NCBI RefSeq assembly: GCF_020921035.1
Contig: NC_063152.1
Coordinates: 2,176,001 to 2,240,000 of the forward strand
Reading direction: 5' to 3'
Length of the DNA: 64,000 nt
DNA from: Rhodamnia argentea
Lineage: Eukaryota > Streptophyta > Magnoliopsida > Myrtales > Myrtaceae
Shown here in pieces: positions 34,441-45,839 of the stretch. The position numbers were made by a program, and so were the translations under genes. Below the pieces are notes generated by a model, which was not told the DNA's origin, ran no database searches, and saw only the letters and a list, made by a program, of their open reading frames with translations. Numbering within the stretch: the first letter of the stretch is position 1; every line of letters starts with the position of its first letter.

Positions 34441-35014
34441 TCGTGCTGACCTAACTACCGAGGTTTCTTATAGATAATAAGATTGCGTTCCATTGTGCAC
34501 ATGAACTAGCCATTAACATTACATTCTCCAAGAAAAAGTAAAAGGTTGTGATTAGGTATAATTGATGAACCAAAGACTGCAATATGGTGGAGGGGAAGGT
34601 GTTTTGAAGTTGACGTGAAACTGCCTTCCGTTTATAGGCGAAAGCACAAATTTCTCTCTTGGTTTCTTGGCTTTGAATTTAAGTTCTGCATCCAGTAATG
34701 ATTTGTTTCTGCAACTTCATACAGCTTCATGTGCACGCAGGCTCGAGAAAAAAAAACTGCTTTTTTGTTTGCGGCCCTGCACGAGATTAACTATGAATCA
34801 AGAAACACGGAGGACAGAATACGCTGTTTCGAACGAACTTTGGCGAAATTGATGATTGTTTTTTTTTTTCCTGAGAAATAGTTATTAATTTCATGAGCAT
34901 ATATTGAGTGGAGTCGTCTCAAGGTCTCTTTTGGAATGAAGCTGGATAAAAAAGATGCTACGAAATTGAAGGCAGAAATTAGCTAGGGTTTGTTTTCCAG
35001 CTTAGTGCCGTTTT

Positions 35015-35685
35015 GGAGAAAATTGTCAAAGAAGTTCTAAATCTTTTGCACTTTTGATTATTTAGTCCTAAATCTTAAAAATTTGCCGATTCAGTTCTAA
35101 ACCTTTTCACCCATTACCAATTTAGTCCCATAAGTTGGAAATCGCTGACGTGGATGTCGACCGTCCTACATGGCATCGCAGGCCCCGACGTGGATAATTT
35201 TTAAAAATACTCTAATTTTTTTTAATACTTTTATTTATTTATTTATTTATTTTTCCTTTTCTTTTTTTTCCTTCGGTGCTCGTCCAGGCTAAGGTGATTC
35301 TCGCTAGGGGCAAGCAAGGGCGGATGGGAAGGGCTGCCCTCGCCTGATTCAATGAGAGCAGCTCTTGCCTAACACCGGAGGGAAAACAAAAAGGAAAAAA
35401 GGAAAAAGGAAAAAAGGATAGGGAAAAGGGAAAAGGAAAAGGAAAAATAGAAAAAATAAAAACTAAAATTATAGTATTCAAAAAATAGTAAAATTATTAA
35501 AAATTGTTCACGTCGGTGCTGGCGGTGCCATTACGGGATGACCGACGTCTACGTTAGCGATTTTCGGCTAATAAATTGAATTGACAAAATGTGAAAAGAT
35601 TTAGGACTAAACTGTCATATTTATAAGGTTTAGGACTGCATTGACAAAAATATAAGAAATTTAATATTTTTTTGATAATTTTCCG
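35015..35685. mobile_element. Long-TIR MITE, GACGTGGC family, copy 2
   Basis: The left arm GAAAATTGTCAAAGAAGTTC leads to CTAAATCTTTTGCA and GCTGACGTGGATGTCG. The right arm includes TCGGCTAATAAATTGAATTG, AAGATTTAGGACTAAAC and ends near TTGATAATTTTCC. The core at 35270-35390 is GC-rich (CTCGCTAGGGGCAAGC), with purine-rich AAAGGAAAA runs behind it. Confidence 0.6.
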
Positions 35686-35962
35686 GACATTCCACGTCTC
35701 GTAGTCATGTGGGATTGGTAATGGGAAAGCTTTCATTTCTTCTTACAGACTATGATTAAGTTTCCCATGTTTCGAAGGTTGCATTGTGCATACAAGTGCA
35801 TCCTTGTCATCCATGGACACGAATGTGATGTCAAGTTTTTTGACTTCAAATACTATACAACATGATAAATGCCATTATTGGTCATACTTTTTCTAATTGT
35901 TTCATTAAATGATACCCAATAATCTATTTTGTCGATGAAAGTACTGCTTCCATTTTTGTATG

Positions 35963-36657
35963 GGATAATTGCCAAAAAAGTCCTAAATTTGTTGCAATTG
36001 TGTCAATTCAGTCTTGAACCTTTTTTTTTTTGTGGCTAATTTAATCCCAAATCTTTTTCACTTGTGCCCGAAACCAGCTGACGTGGCAATTTTTAATATT
36101 TATCTTTTTTTTTTCTTTCTCCTCTTTTTTTTTTAATTCTTCTTTTCTTCCTTAGTCGGTCGCCAATTGACGATCAGCCGGAGCCGTGGGCGAGCGAGGC
36201 TGCCTCACCGGCTACTAGCGACAATGAGGTCTAGCCTCACCTTCGCCGAAGGTGGCAGGGGCGAGCGTCACCCAAGCGATTGCGAGGCCGGACCTTACCA
36301 CCCCTAGTGAGGTTGGCCTTGCCGTCTCTTGTGGTCGGCGAGGCAGCCTTGCCGTCTCTTGTGGCCGGCGAGGCAGCCTTGCCCGCCTATATCTTCGAAC
36401 GGTCGCCGGTTGGCAATCGACCTATTCGGGAAGAGGAGAAGAAAAAAAAGGAGGAGAAAGAAAAGAAAAAATAATTTTTAAATTTCAAAAAATTATTAAA
36501 AATTACCACGTCGGCGCAAGCCAAGTCAAGTTAGCGAAAAGACTGAATTGACACAAATATAAAAGATTTAGGACTGACTTGATAAAAAAAAATCTAGGAC
36601 TTTTTTATTTAATTGGCACAATTACAATAGATTCAAGATTTTTTTGGTAATTTTCCT
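35963..36657. mobile_element. Long-TIR MITE, GACGTGGC family, copy 3
   Basis: Left arm GATAATTGCCAAAAAAGTCC, GTGTCAATTCAGTC and GCTGACGTGGCAATTTTT; right arm AAAATTACCACGTCGGC, ACTGAATTGACACAAAT, AAAGATTTAGGACT and a T-rich end near GGTAATTTTCC. The core at 36150-36420 is strongly GC-rich with a directly repeated module (CTTGCCGTCTCTTGTGG at 36319 and 36349, each followed by CGGCGAGGCAGC). Confidence 0.65.
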
Positions 36658-36969
36658 ACTTTGTCTCTTAGGCAACTTTTGAACACATTTCGATGCAAAC
36701 TTCTTAATTGATAATGGATGCATCTTTGGTTGATCATTTATACCTAATCACCCTTTTTTTTGTGTGGAGAACATCCATAGCTAGTCTGCATCTAGGCTAG
36801 TAAGTATAAGTGTAGGGATTCACAAAATTTCATGATTTGGTAGATGAGAGGACAAGAAGACTCTATCGATTTGTGGCTGAAGAATGATAGCGATAATCTC
36901 CATTAATTTTAAAAATAATAACCCCGTTAACACAAGGTCAAAAACAAATTCAAATGTCATATCTCCCAA

Positions 36970-37315
36970 AATTGAGAAAATTATAAAAAAAAATTCTAAA
37001 CATTTTTTTTGGTCAATTGAGTTTGAAATCTTTTGCATCTATACTAATTTAGTCCATCCGACCAACTTTGACCAGCCGACATTGACGTGACAATTTTTCA
37101 TTATACTTCAATATATTTTTCGATTTTTTCTTCTCATTCTTATTCAGAAGGACAAGGGGAAAAAATAGAAAAAAATAAAAATAATAACAGATTATTATAA
37201 ATGACACATTAGCGGTGGCAGGATGAACCGAATTACCAAAAAAGTAAATAAAAAACATTGGCAAAGAAGGGTTTAAAATTGAATTGGCACAATACAATAG
37301 CAAAAGATTCATGAA
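36970..37315. mobile_element. Long-TIR MITE, GACGTGGC family, diverged copy 4
   Basis: Left half: AAAAATTCTAAACATTTTTT, ACTAATTTAGTCCATC, CCGACATTGACGTGACAATT. Right half: ATGACACATTAGCGGTGGC, GGATGAACCGAATTACC, GAATTGGCACAATAC. It lacks a GC-rich core and is shorter than copies 1-3. Confidence 0.5.
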
Positions 37316-37747
37316 AGTAGCTCTATTTGCCTGCCAAGGCCATGGAAAGAGGATGATGTTGAAGTCGACGTGAAACTGCCTTCCATTTCCAGACGAAAGC
37401 ACAAATTCTCTTGCTCCTTGCTTTTTCCTGGACGTGCCGATTCAGTCCTGGTGTTGGCGTTCTCTTCGCATTCATGCAGCTTTCATGTTCACACAGGCTT
37501 GAGAAAGCCTATGGTTTTGAAATTTTTGCAGTGGACTGGCCAAGGGGAGAGAAGCTAGCTGGGGTGAGAGTGATGATGGCAAAAGGAGCCGTGGTGGGGG
37601 ACCAATCTAGATGACCAACCTTTGTTACTTCCAAATTTAGATGTTCCTAACAAGTGTTCTCTAACCAGGGTTTGTTTTTATTTTTTCCCCAGCTCAATGG
37701 CATTCCATATCTCATAATCTTGTGGAATTTGGTAATGGCAAAGCTTG

Positions 37748-38068
37748 GGAAAAGTGTCCAAAAAGTCCTCAACTTTAAACATCGGCACCAATTCTGCCAT
37801 AAACTTTTTGATTGTGTCGATTTGATTTTGCATTTGTGTCACTTGAGTCAAATTGCTGACGTGGACATTGGTCGTCTTACGTGGCTCTCGCCAGCACCGA
37901 CATGGAATCATAGGACAGTCGGCGTCTAAGTAAATGATTTTCGGTCATAATTGATCGGATAACTTAATTGGCACAAATGCAAAAAAGATTTTAGGACTAA
38001 GTTGGCATAATTAAAAGTTTTGGGATTAAATTGGCGCCAATACAAAATGTTTAGAACTTCCCAGAAAA
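37748..38068. mobile_element. Long-TIR MITE, GACGTGGC family, copy 5 without core
   Basis: Left arm GTGTCCAAAAAGTCCTCAAC, GTGTCGATTTGATTTTG, GCTGACGTGGACATTGG; right arm AACTTAATTGGCACAAATGC, AGATTTTAGGACTAAGTTGG, AATACAAAATGTTTAGAACT. The arms are joined through a short centre with CTCGCCAGCACCGACATGG. Most compact copy of the family in the window. Confidence 0.6.
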
Positions 38069-38069
38069 A

Positions 38070-41000
38070 CTTCAATATCTTATCAACTGCGGTTAACTTC
38101 TTTTAAACTTCTAGGTTGCGTTGTATGTACCAAAATGGGAAAAAGAGTGCTTCTTTGCCTTAAAACCGATGGACACCACCTTACTTCTGAATGAGGTAAC
38201 AGCTTCGTCTCAAGATCACACCCACCTAAACCTCGAATTTGCGGGTAAAGGTCCACATCAAGAAACTACATAATTCGGTTCTACATGTTTAACATTTTTT
38301 TTACCCTTGCTCGGGCGCAATCGTGCACGTCTAGTACGTTTAATCTGTCGTCAAATGAGGTTAGGAAGCAACTGAATTTTGCGAGGAAAGTTGGAGGCCA
38401 CCTAGAATGAAAATGGACACAATGAAACTACAGCTTTCGGTTCTAGGCAGACAAAGGGTTGATCATAATGATTCGTAATTTGTTTCCTAGGGTTAATAGT
38501 TGATCAGTACTTCATGAGATAGTACATACAACTAGCTCGAGCAAGGGTTTACTCGCCGACAAGCTATAGCTATTGTTATGGGCTTCTGTGCTCTTTTAAC
38601 TGTATCGCTTGACAGCAGGAACTAATATAAACGTTCATAGAAAACACATCTACATAGTATGAAATGTAACATCCTTAGTCACGCTTACAGAAGGTGGCAA
38701 ATATTGTTCGCATTGTCGCGAAAACCACACTTCGAATTCGATAAGCCGGATGTGATAATACATTGTGCAAAGTTGACTATATACCAAGCCCTTTCAGAGA
38801 AAACCAATCGTCTTTAACCTCTTGCTGTGAAATATCAAATTTTGAGGGTCTTTATGGACTTTGATCACATGCTTTGGTCTCTCTTTAATGCTTTGATCAC
38901 CCTCCAAAGGGGGACTTTGATGTGGAAGATGGATTTCAAACAACATGCCGTTGTGCGATCCATTTAAGGTACAAGAGACAAAAAATACTGATAACCTAAG
39001 TGTTTTTGTTTCCATTTCAAGAGATTAATTGCAGACTTTCCTCGTCTTTCACTGCTCCAAAACCGTGTGTTGGTTGGCCATGAGGAGTCACACATGTGTA
39101 GTGTAGGCATCGACTATCCCGTTATGACCTTTTTAAGTGAGGTATTCTTTCGTATTTGTGTGAGAAGCTTTTCGGATGATACGCTACTTACTGGGTATCT
39201 TCTAAAATTGCGAAGTGATTGACTAGCTTCTTTTAGATGTAACTTGATAACTTTTCATTGAAATTAATGATCTCAAGGTAATTTGGATCAAAACGAGCTT
39301 TTTTTAATGCTTGTCTTGGAGAATCGTTTCTATAGTTGATTCTACCGTGCAATAGTTGGGATTGATCTTGGCTTAGCAGAAAACTGACATGGTTGAGCCT
39401 GTTATTAATCTTGGTTAGAATCTCCGGTTCCTACGTGAAAACCGAGGACCTAATCAGTATTGACTAATTCCAACTTTTCGAAGTCGAGAACCGAGCCGAT
39501 TCTCATGTGAGCCGGGCCGGTTCTCGTCTGAACAGGCCTTAAACTGAACCGATGAGGCCGGTCTCCATCGATACCAGTGTCTACCCCGAAGCCTTGCTGA
39601 CCCTAAAAACCTTGCCTTTACACAAGTCCTCTTCTAGCATCCAAATCTTCCCTCGGTTTGCTTCTAACATCCAAAATATTGACCACGGAAGTATATCCCA
39701 AAACTTGACAGCCCCCTATTTTCCTTTTCTGAACGAACTTAAGTGCTGGGAAACTTCTCAAGTCTTTCTGTTTGAACTTCCTTGGAAGTCTGTCCAGCAC
39801 ATACCAACGCGGAGAAAATCGGGTAGTCTCTCCTCGGTCGAATCTTACGTGCTTCTGAGGATGGCGTGTCAGCACCGCTTACTTTAATCCAAATGCGCGT
39901 TGCGCGCATCATCCTATTAACACTGCTTGTTTCCTTCATTACAAGCACAAACATTTTGATGGGGGCGTTAATGCAGCTGCTTTGAGATGCATGCCTTAAT
40001 CAGTAAACTCGAACCAGAAGAACTGACTCTGAAAGCTTTCACAGGCACTCCCAACATCAGATTCACGCACTTTGCCGTTTCGAAAAATGGAAACTTTGGG
40101 CAGCTGGGGTTCCCATTCATGGAAACCTGGTCTTCTTTCCACGTTTCAAAGTTGCCCTAGAACTGGCAATGTTCATAAAAGCCCCACTTGGGTCGTGGAC
40201 CAGAGCATGAGGGAGAGTGGTTACTAGTCGCAGTATGACGTCCACCCTTTTGTTCCTGCCTCCTCCACTAGGAGATAGCGAAAGATCACTTAATCACGCC
40301 CAGTATTAAACATTACCACATGGTGCCATCATCACCATGCAGTAATTATGCAAGGTAAAAGGAAAAAAAAAGAAGAAGAAGGAGATAACCACGATTACTT
40401 CCTCGGAGTTTTTTTCTTTTTGGGTTCAATCGATATTAACAACTTGATCCTAAGGATTACTAATCTCTTATGATTTGATACTGAAATATGTAGAATCGGT
40501 CGATGTCGGGTCCGACCTAAGTCCTTCCAATAACCTATATGCATGCAAGTTTTCTCCTTTGAAAGTTAAGTCATGCGGGAACGATACCTGTGTAAAACTA
40601 GGAGGGGTATGCCAATTCATGTGGTGCCGAAAGGAACGTGATTAAGGAACGAGACGCCTTATGTTTCCTCGTACCATATGTTTCTCTTTGAAGTTTTTTC
40701 TAGTCTAGGTAAGAGAAAAAAATATACCTAGCTAAACTATTTTTATTTGGCTGAAGCATGTTTGCTCCCTTGATCTTTTGTCATAACTAGCTAAACTAGT
40801 CTCCTAATCCCAATTATTTCAAGGCCATTAATCTAACAATGCTCTTCTTTGAAAGGGTATAATTACAAGAGCTTGTCTGTAATTAAAAGCCAGGATGATA
40901 TGAGATGGAAACTATCTATTTTGTTCTTTTTTTTCTTAGCCACCAACCACATGCATTCTATGACATTCTTAAAATCATCATTACTTTGGGTAAAAAAGAA

Positions 41001-41220
41001 AAATGAAAATAAATTCATATCCTCGATCAGAATCTCACATGCGAAACCTCAGACCTTTTGCATGATTTGGGGTCAAGCCAGGGGGAGGCTCTTTGGTGAA
41101 TGGAAACCTAAAGTTGGTCTAATAATAGAGAGTTGCTCAGCTCAATAACTCCATAAGACAAAGCTTTCAGGCTCGTCTTCTAGTCCCACAAGCAAGGGAA
41201 GGAGAAGAAGAAGGTAATAC
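38070..41220. other. Spacer upstream of the MADS gene, no gene recognised
   Basis: Open frames here (38794-39015, 39552-39887 and their opposites) show no domain I recognise. 39360-39560 is rich in GGTTC/GAACCG motifs (AATCTCCGGTTCC, GAGAACCGAGCCGATTCTC, GGGCCGGTTCTCG), like the inside of the 20353-20911 element, and may be a relic of such an element. The MADS promoter must lie in the right part of this stretch. Confidence 0.4.
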
Positions 41221-41555
41221 CATTCTCTCTCTCTCTCTCAAGCAAACTAGGGTTTTTTGGAAGCTTTGAGTTTCCACTTCTGATGACAGCCCTTAATTTG
41301 TCTCTTCAACTCCATCATTTAATCCTGTTTGCGTGTCGAAAAATGGAGATGCACTCCTAAATCTGAGCGGAAGCAGCAGTGCAATGTGTTCATGCTGAAT
41401 TTGCTGAGTTTGTGGATTTCCTTCTTGCAACAACACATGACCCTAGGAACTTGGGGGAGCTAAAACGAGTAAAAATCTCTCTTTTTCCAGCTTCAACCAA
41501 CCATCAAGGCAAAGCAATAACATCGAGAGCGGAATCCTCCCGCACGAAAAGAAAA
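41221..41555 (+). promoter_or_regulatory. Probable 5' leader of the B-sister MADS gene
   Basis: A CT run (about 41225-41240), followed by AAGCAAACTAGGGTTTTTTGG, is typical of plant leader starts. An in-frame open frame reaches up to 41379 but has no family similarity before MGRGKIEI, so the leader is taken to extend to 41555. Leader introns cannot be excluded. Confidence 0.4.
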
Positions 41556-44398
41556 ATGGGCCGAGGGAAGATAGAAATCCGGAGGATCGAGAACAAGACC
41601 ACGAGGCAAGTGACATTCGCGAAGCGCCGGGCGGGGCTGCTGAAGAAGACCCACGAGTTGGCCGTCCTCTGCGACGCGCAGATCGGGCTCATCGTCTTCT
41701 CCAGCTCGGGAAAGCTCTTCGATTACTGCAGTCAGTCCACGAGGTGGATCTGTTTTTTTTTTTTTTTTCACGGTCTAGCATAAACTTCCTGGTTTGGTCA
41801 TTTTAATTTCCACAGTTTTCAGATCATTGTTGTTTAATAAGAACCCTCGATCTCCCGTTCTTCCAATCAAATATTCTGCTTTTTCCCGGATACTTGGGTC
41901 CAAAAAACTCGGCCTTTGCAGTAATTGATACTTGCAATATAGATGTATCTATTTATATATACAACTGGTTTTTGGTTTCATTTCCCAGGTTCTTTGTTTC
42001 GTTTTTTTTTTTTTTTTTCCTTTTTCCCAAGTTGCATCTGTGGCCTTTAGAAAAATCCCAGAATGTTTTTCATTTGGTAGTTTTTTTTTTTCCATCCGAA
42101 TTTATTGCTGAGAGAATTGGGGTTTTTGGGTGAAGGGCCTGCATCAAGGATGTGATGATTACTTCCCAGTTCTTGAATCTCTCTTGGGGAGGCCGTGTCT
42201 AGGGTTCCTTCTTCGGACAACTCTTTTCAGTTTCATCCTTAATATTCACTATATGTCTCTATTTTAGCTTGAATTATGTATCTATGTGTTCGAGCTACTC
42301 AAATTTAAATGTACGGAATAATATTTTGAAAATTTGATTAGTTTTAACTGGAAGATCACCAAATTGGACATTTTTCCTGATTAAATTGGTTACTAGAAAC
42401 ATGAAAAAAACAAATATCTAGTAGGTATCGAAGTATCTTTATCTTGTTGTACATGACTTCTCACTGCTTTGAGATTTATAACTTGAGTTAGCACGCCCAG
42501 TTGTTTAGTAATTTATTGTGGGTTCATTAGTTGGCATTAGTCACACCATTCGATTGACGGCAATTGCTTTCGGTCTAATTTCTTTCTTATAATTGTTCGT
42601 TTGATTTAATTTCCATTTGGAGTTTATGTAAACAATTTATTTTACTTAGAGCAGGGATGGATGCTTCATCTCATCCAACAAACTTACTCAGAAATTAGGC
42701 ATGTATAATGGTGAATGATGTATTTTTCTTACATCATTCGGCTTATCTTAATCTGCAGCATGCAGGAAATCATAAGGAAGTATCACGGCCAAAAGGGGTC
42801 TCAGATTGTGGAGCACAATGAGCAGGTAAATTTCCAATGGGAATATCTTTACTCTCTCCCAAAGAGAACTATGCAAAAGAAAGATGGTTAATCATCTTCA
42901 TACATCGCCAAACACCGTTTCGCAGGAACAGCTTCAGAATGAGCTGAGGAGGATACGGAGAGAAACGCGTAGCCTTCAACTGAGCGTGCAGCGATACACT
43001 GCCGGCGATCTGACCAACATGCGGATCGAGGACTTCGATCATATGGAGCAGCAACTCGAGTGCGCCATCAACAAGGTCCGCGCAAGGAAGGTAATGGGGC
43101 TGAGCATATCATACAGCCTTTCACATTAATTATGCTGTTCAGAAGATTTTTCTAGACGTTGAACGAGAACATGTCAGGGATTAACATCTAGAGGAAAAAC
43201 ATCATGGTTAAAGTTATAAAGATGCCAGTATGGAATTGAAGCCAAAAGGGTAGCATAATAACTCACAACTACATGTAATTGTCTGCTTTTGCATTTAGAT
43301 TTGGTCGCTACTCCAACGGCACAGTTTTTCAATTAGTACAGCTAATTATTTAACGGGTTATAATTACTTACTTATGAAGCGCCATTGACTTAACCAGTCC
43401 GTGCGATCCAATTACGATGTTGTACAAATTTTTGATCCACCTGTATATACATGCTAATCGAACTGCTGTCCCTGATTTCCGGGAATTATTCAGTCTGAGC
43501 TGATGCAGCAGCAAATAGACAATCTGCGGAGAAAGGTATGACTGTCCTCTCTCGTCCCAAGCAAATTTATGTTTACATGCATTTCTTTTCTGTTCTATAT
43601 CAAGAAGGAATCAAAGTTTCGTACTTTTGTGACCATGGTTACAATGTCCAGGAAAAAATGCTGCAGGATGAAAACGATCAAATATATCATCTGGTGAGTT
43701 AAAATGCCACTAGCAAAATACTTGCACAGCTGCTATGCAATAGCACTAAAGTGACAGATGTTTGGTTCAGTTGATTAACTTCCAAAAACAGCATCGAAAT
43801 ATGAACTGAGCCGAACCCTAGCTAGTTTGCCTCTTCCCATTTCTAGTTAAAAGGAAAAAAAAGAGAGGCAAAAATGTCCTGAGAAATGTTTCAAACCAAT
43901 TTTAGCTTGCATATTACTGTGTTCCAGATTTTGTTATGAGTTGTTTTTCCTTTCGGAGAGTAATCTTGTCATGGAAAAATGAGAACTTATCGAAACAAGT
44001 TTCTCATTCCAATTTAATAAGACTGACTATGTTCAATGTCGACACCGATGCCCGGTGATAGATTAGGCAGCAACAGATGGCGATGGAGCATCAACAGGAG
44101 GGAGGAGGAGTGCCGAAGCCGGAGGAAGCGCAGCACGTGCTGGAGCAATTCCCTTTCTATGGGGAAGAGCAGCCGAGCAGCGTCCTTCAGCTCGCGACCC
44201 TGCCTCCGCAGTTTCAGCCGTACCGCCTCCAACCGGCTCAGCCCAACCTCCAGGACTTTCTCCAGCCCTCGAACTACGGTGGTAATCAGCAAAACCGTTT
44301 TTCAGCTATGTTCATGTTGATTAAGCAAATTAATTTTCGCCGTTTTGTCTATACTCTGTGACCCTTTTGCTGGCTTTCTTGTGGCCATTTCAGAGTAG
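41556..44398 (+). CDS. TT16: B-sister MADS-box transcription factor (TT16/ABS-like)
   Basis: MIKC-type MADS-domain factor; B-sister proteins act in ovule integument and seed-coat (endothelium) development. Exons read: 41556-41743, 42759-42825, 42926-43090, 43494-43535, 43652-43693, 44071-44281 and a tiny last piece 44394-44398, giving about 239 residues. MADS domain: [20 protein letters not shown] then [20 protein letters not shown]. The K domain spans exons 3-5 ([39 protein letters not shown]). The C-terminal [20 protein letters not shown] and [10 protein letters not shown] contain the PI-derived/B-sister motif. Large introns 1 (about 1 kb) and the 3' introns are GT-AG. If the last intron is retained the frame ends at 44361 with an unrelated tail. 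The stretch homologous to exons 3 and 4 of most MIKC genes is one exon here. Assignment to the B-sister clade rests on the C-terminal motifs and is fairly firm. Confidence 0.87.
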
Positions 44399-44399
44399 G

Positions 44400-45229
44400 A
44401 AGATGAAAGAAGAGAGCAGTGTTCTGGGGATGCCGTACTTTGAGGAAGGATACTACTATATGCTGCTGGGTGCCAGCTTTTGATTGTGTTTTCTTCTTGC
44501 CAGATAGTTAAAAACAAGCAACGTACTTATGATGAGTTTATGTTTATGTCTTTGGTTTGGTTACTGCAAATGGTTTACCACATTACATGTCTAGCTTAGT
44601 TATCTGCTTGTGGGTATATACACACATGGATTTCATGGAACAAATTGCACAGATGGTCAATTTTATGGTGTGCAATCATATGATGTGATTTGGTTTTTTC
44701 TTGGGGCTTTGCTAGTATAACTATCTTTTGGGCGATTATGAGGGTAATAACACGTTTTGAACCACAAATTCTCGAAAGAGTGAACCTCGCAACAATCTTA
44801 ATTATTTGCTATTCATTTATTATGTCTATCATCTCTTCATAGTTTGCTCCACATTAATGTGAATATTTTCATGAGTAAATTCTGACGTTCATGTCACTTT
44901 CTACAAAAGAAAAGCACTCTTTTAGCATTATATGATAAGAAATTATACATTACGGGAATCGAAGATGGATTTATCGTCATTTACTTTAAAAGGGTGCAAA
45001 AAAAAGTTTGGCATTAGTTATTATAAAAAAAAAAAAAAAGCCTAAAAAGGATGTTGTCACGTGTTGTCTAGCAGTTGTACTTTAGTACGATATAATCATA
45101 TGTTTGGTATTTGAATGTTAGTTGATGTCTTATATGGTCAACAGGCTCATGAAAAGTTGTAATTAACATAAGTTGATTCAAAAGTCGAAATATTCTTCCA
45201 CTAGTATAATATGGCGTGTGTTTTATAAG
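44400..45229. other. 3' end of the MADS gene and spacer, no gene
   Basis: T-rich 3' region followed by AT-rich spacer with several homopolymer runs (for example 45027-45039). No coding frame, RNA gene or clear repeat. Confidence 0.4.
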
Positions 45230-45460
45230 GAAAATCGTTAAAAAAAAAAAAGAATAAAAGAAAAGAATAAAAAATAAAAAATTTTAAAAATATTATTAAA
45301 AATATTCACTTCAGCGTTTTCTAGCCAAAATTAGCCGGACTCAATTAGTAAAAATGAAAAATTTTTAAGACTCGGTTGACAAAATTAAAAAGGTTTACGA
45401 TTGAATAAGCAAAAGTACAATATACTTAGGGCTTTTTGGATAATTTTTCTGAAATCGCTA
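45230..45460. mobile_element. Fragment of a GACGTGGC-family MITE (right arm)
   Basis: Shows the right-arm signature only: an A-rich stretch, AATATTCACTTCAGCG, ACTCAATTAGTAAAAATG, TTGACAAAATTAAAAAGG and TTAGGGCTTTTTGGATAATT. The left arm is absent or beyond recognition. Confidence 0.4.
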
Positions 45461-45679
45461 AAGACAAACGTCTTATCAATAATCAATAATCACACAAGTC
45501 TGTGTATCTTATGTTAAAATATGAACATTTCACTAATTTTTTGCTTTTACATACATTTTACTAATTGAGACCTAGCAAAATTATCCACTTTCCTGAAAAA
45601 TAGTTCAACGAAAACGTTTCCTCATTGACAAGTGTCTCAAGAGAGAGCGCCCGTTGACGATACCCTTTTGTAAATAAGA

Positions 45680-45745
45680 TACAAATGGGCTAGAAAAGCC
45701 CATGATACAAATGGGCCACAATTGGAGACATTTTCAGGCCCAATA
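45680..45745 (+). promoter_or_regulatory. Site II (TGGGCY) cluster, coatomer delta promoter
   Basis: Four copies of the core in both orientations: TGGGCT 45686, AGCCCA 45697, TGGGCC 45712 and GGCCCA 45737. They sit about 100-170 bases before the inferred first, noncoding exon. This is the densest cluster of the motif seen in the window and fits a constitutive, growth-linked gene. Confidence 0.5.
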
Positions 45746-45839
45746 AGCGATCTTCAAGTCGAAGGCGACTCTCACTGCGAGCACGAATCAGACCTCTGAA
45801 ACGCGCACATAAATCGGTTCGTCCCCCGAAAAAGCCATT

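Larger units (their letters stand above)
33690..35755 (+). repeat. 2-kb tandem duplication, copy A
   Basis: Three landmarks recur in the same order in 35780-37760: CATGGACATGAACATGAACG with CAATGAAAGCAGTGCTTCCA (33730-33885); GACGTGAAACTGCCTTCC with CGAAAGCACAAATT and CACGCAGGCTCGAGAAA (34611-34750); and GACATTCCACGTCTCGTAGT with GGTAATGGGAAAGC (35690-35730). Copies A and B carry long-TIR MITEs at different places, so these inserted after the duplication. No coding frame is shared by both copies. Confidence 0.6.
35780..37765 (+). repeat. 2-kb tandem duplication, copy B
   Basis: Partner of 33690-35755: CATGGACACGAATGTGATGT with GATGAAAGTACTGCTTCCA (35812-35953); GACGTGAAACTGCCTTCC with CGAAAGCACAAATTCTC and CACACAGGCTTGAGAAA (37367-37508); and GGCATTCCATATCTCATA with GGTAATGGCAAAGC (37698-37745). 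Divergence is considerable, so the duplication is not recent. Confidence 0.6.

Noticed and set aside
39552-39887. 111-codon plus-strand frame with overlapping minus-strand frames
   Set aside because: No domain features on either strand; overlapping frames of similar length on both strands suggest chance.
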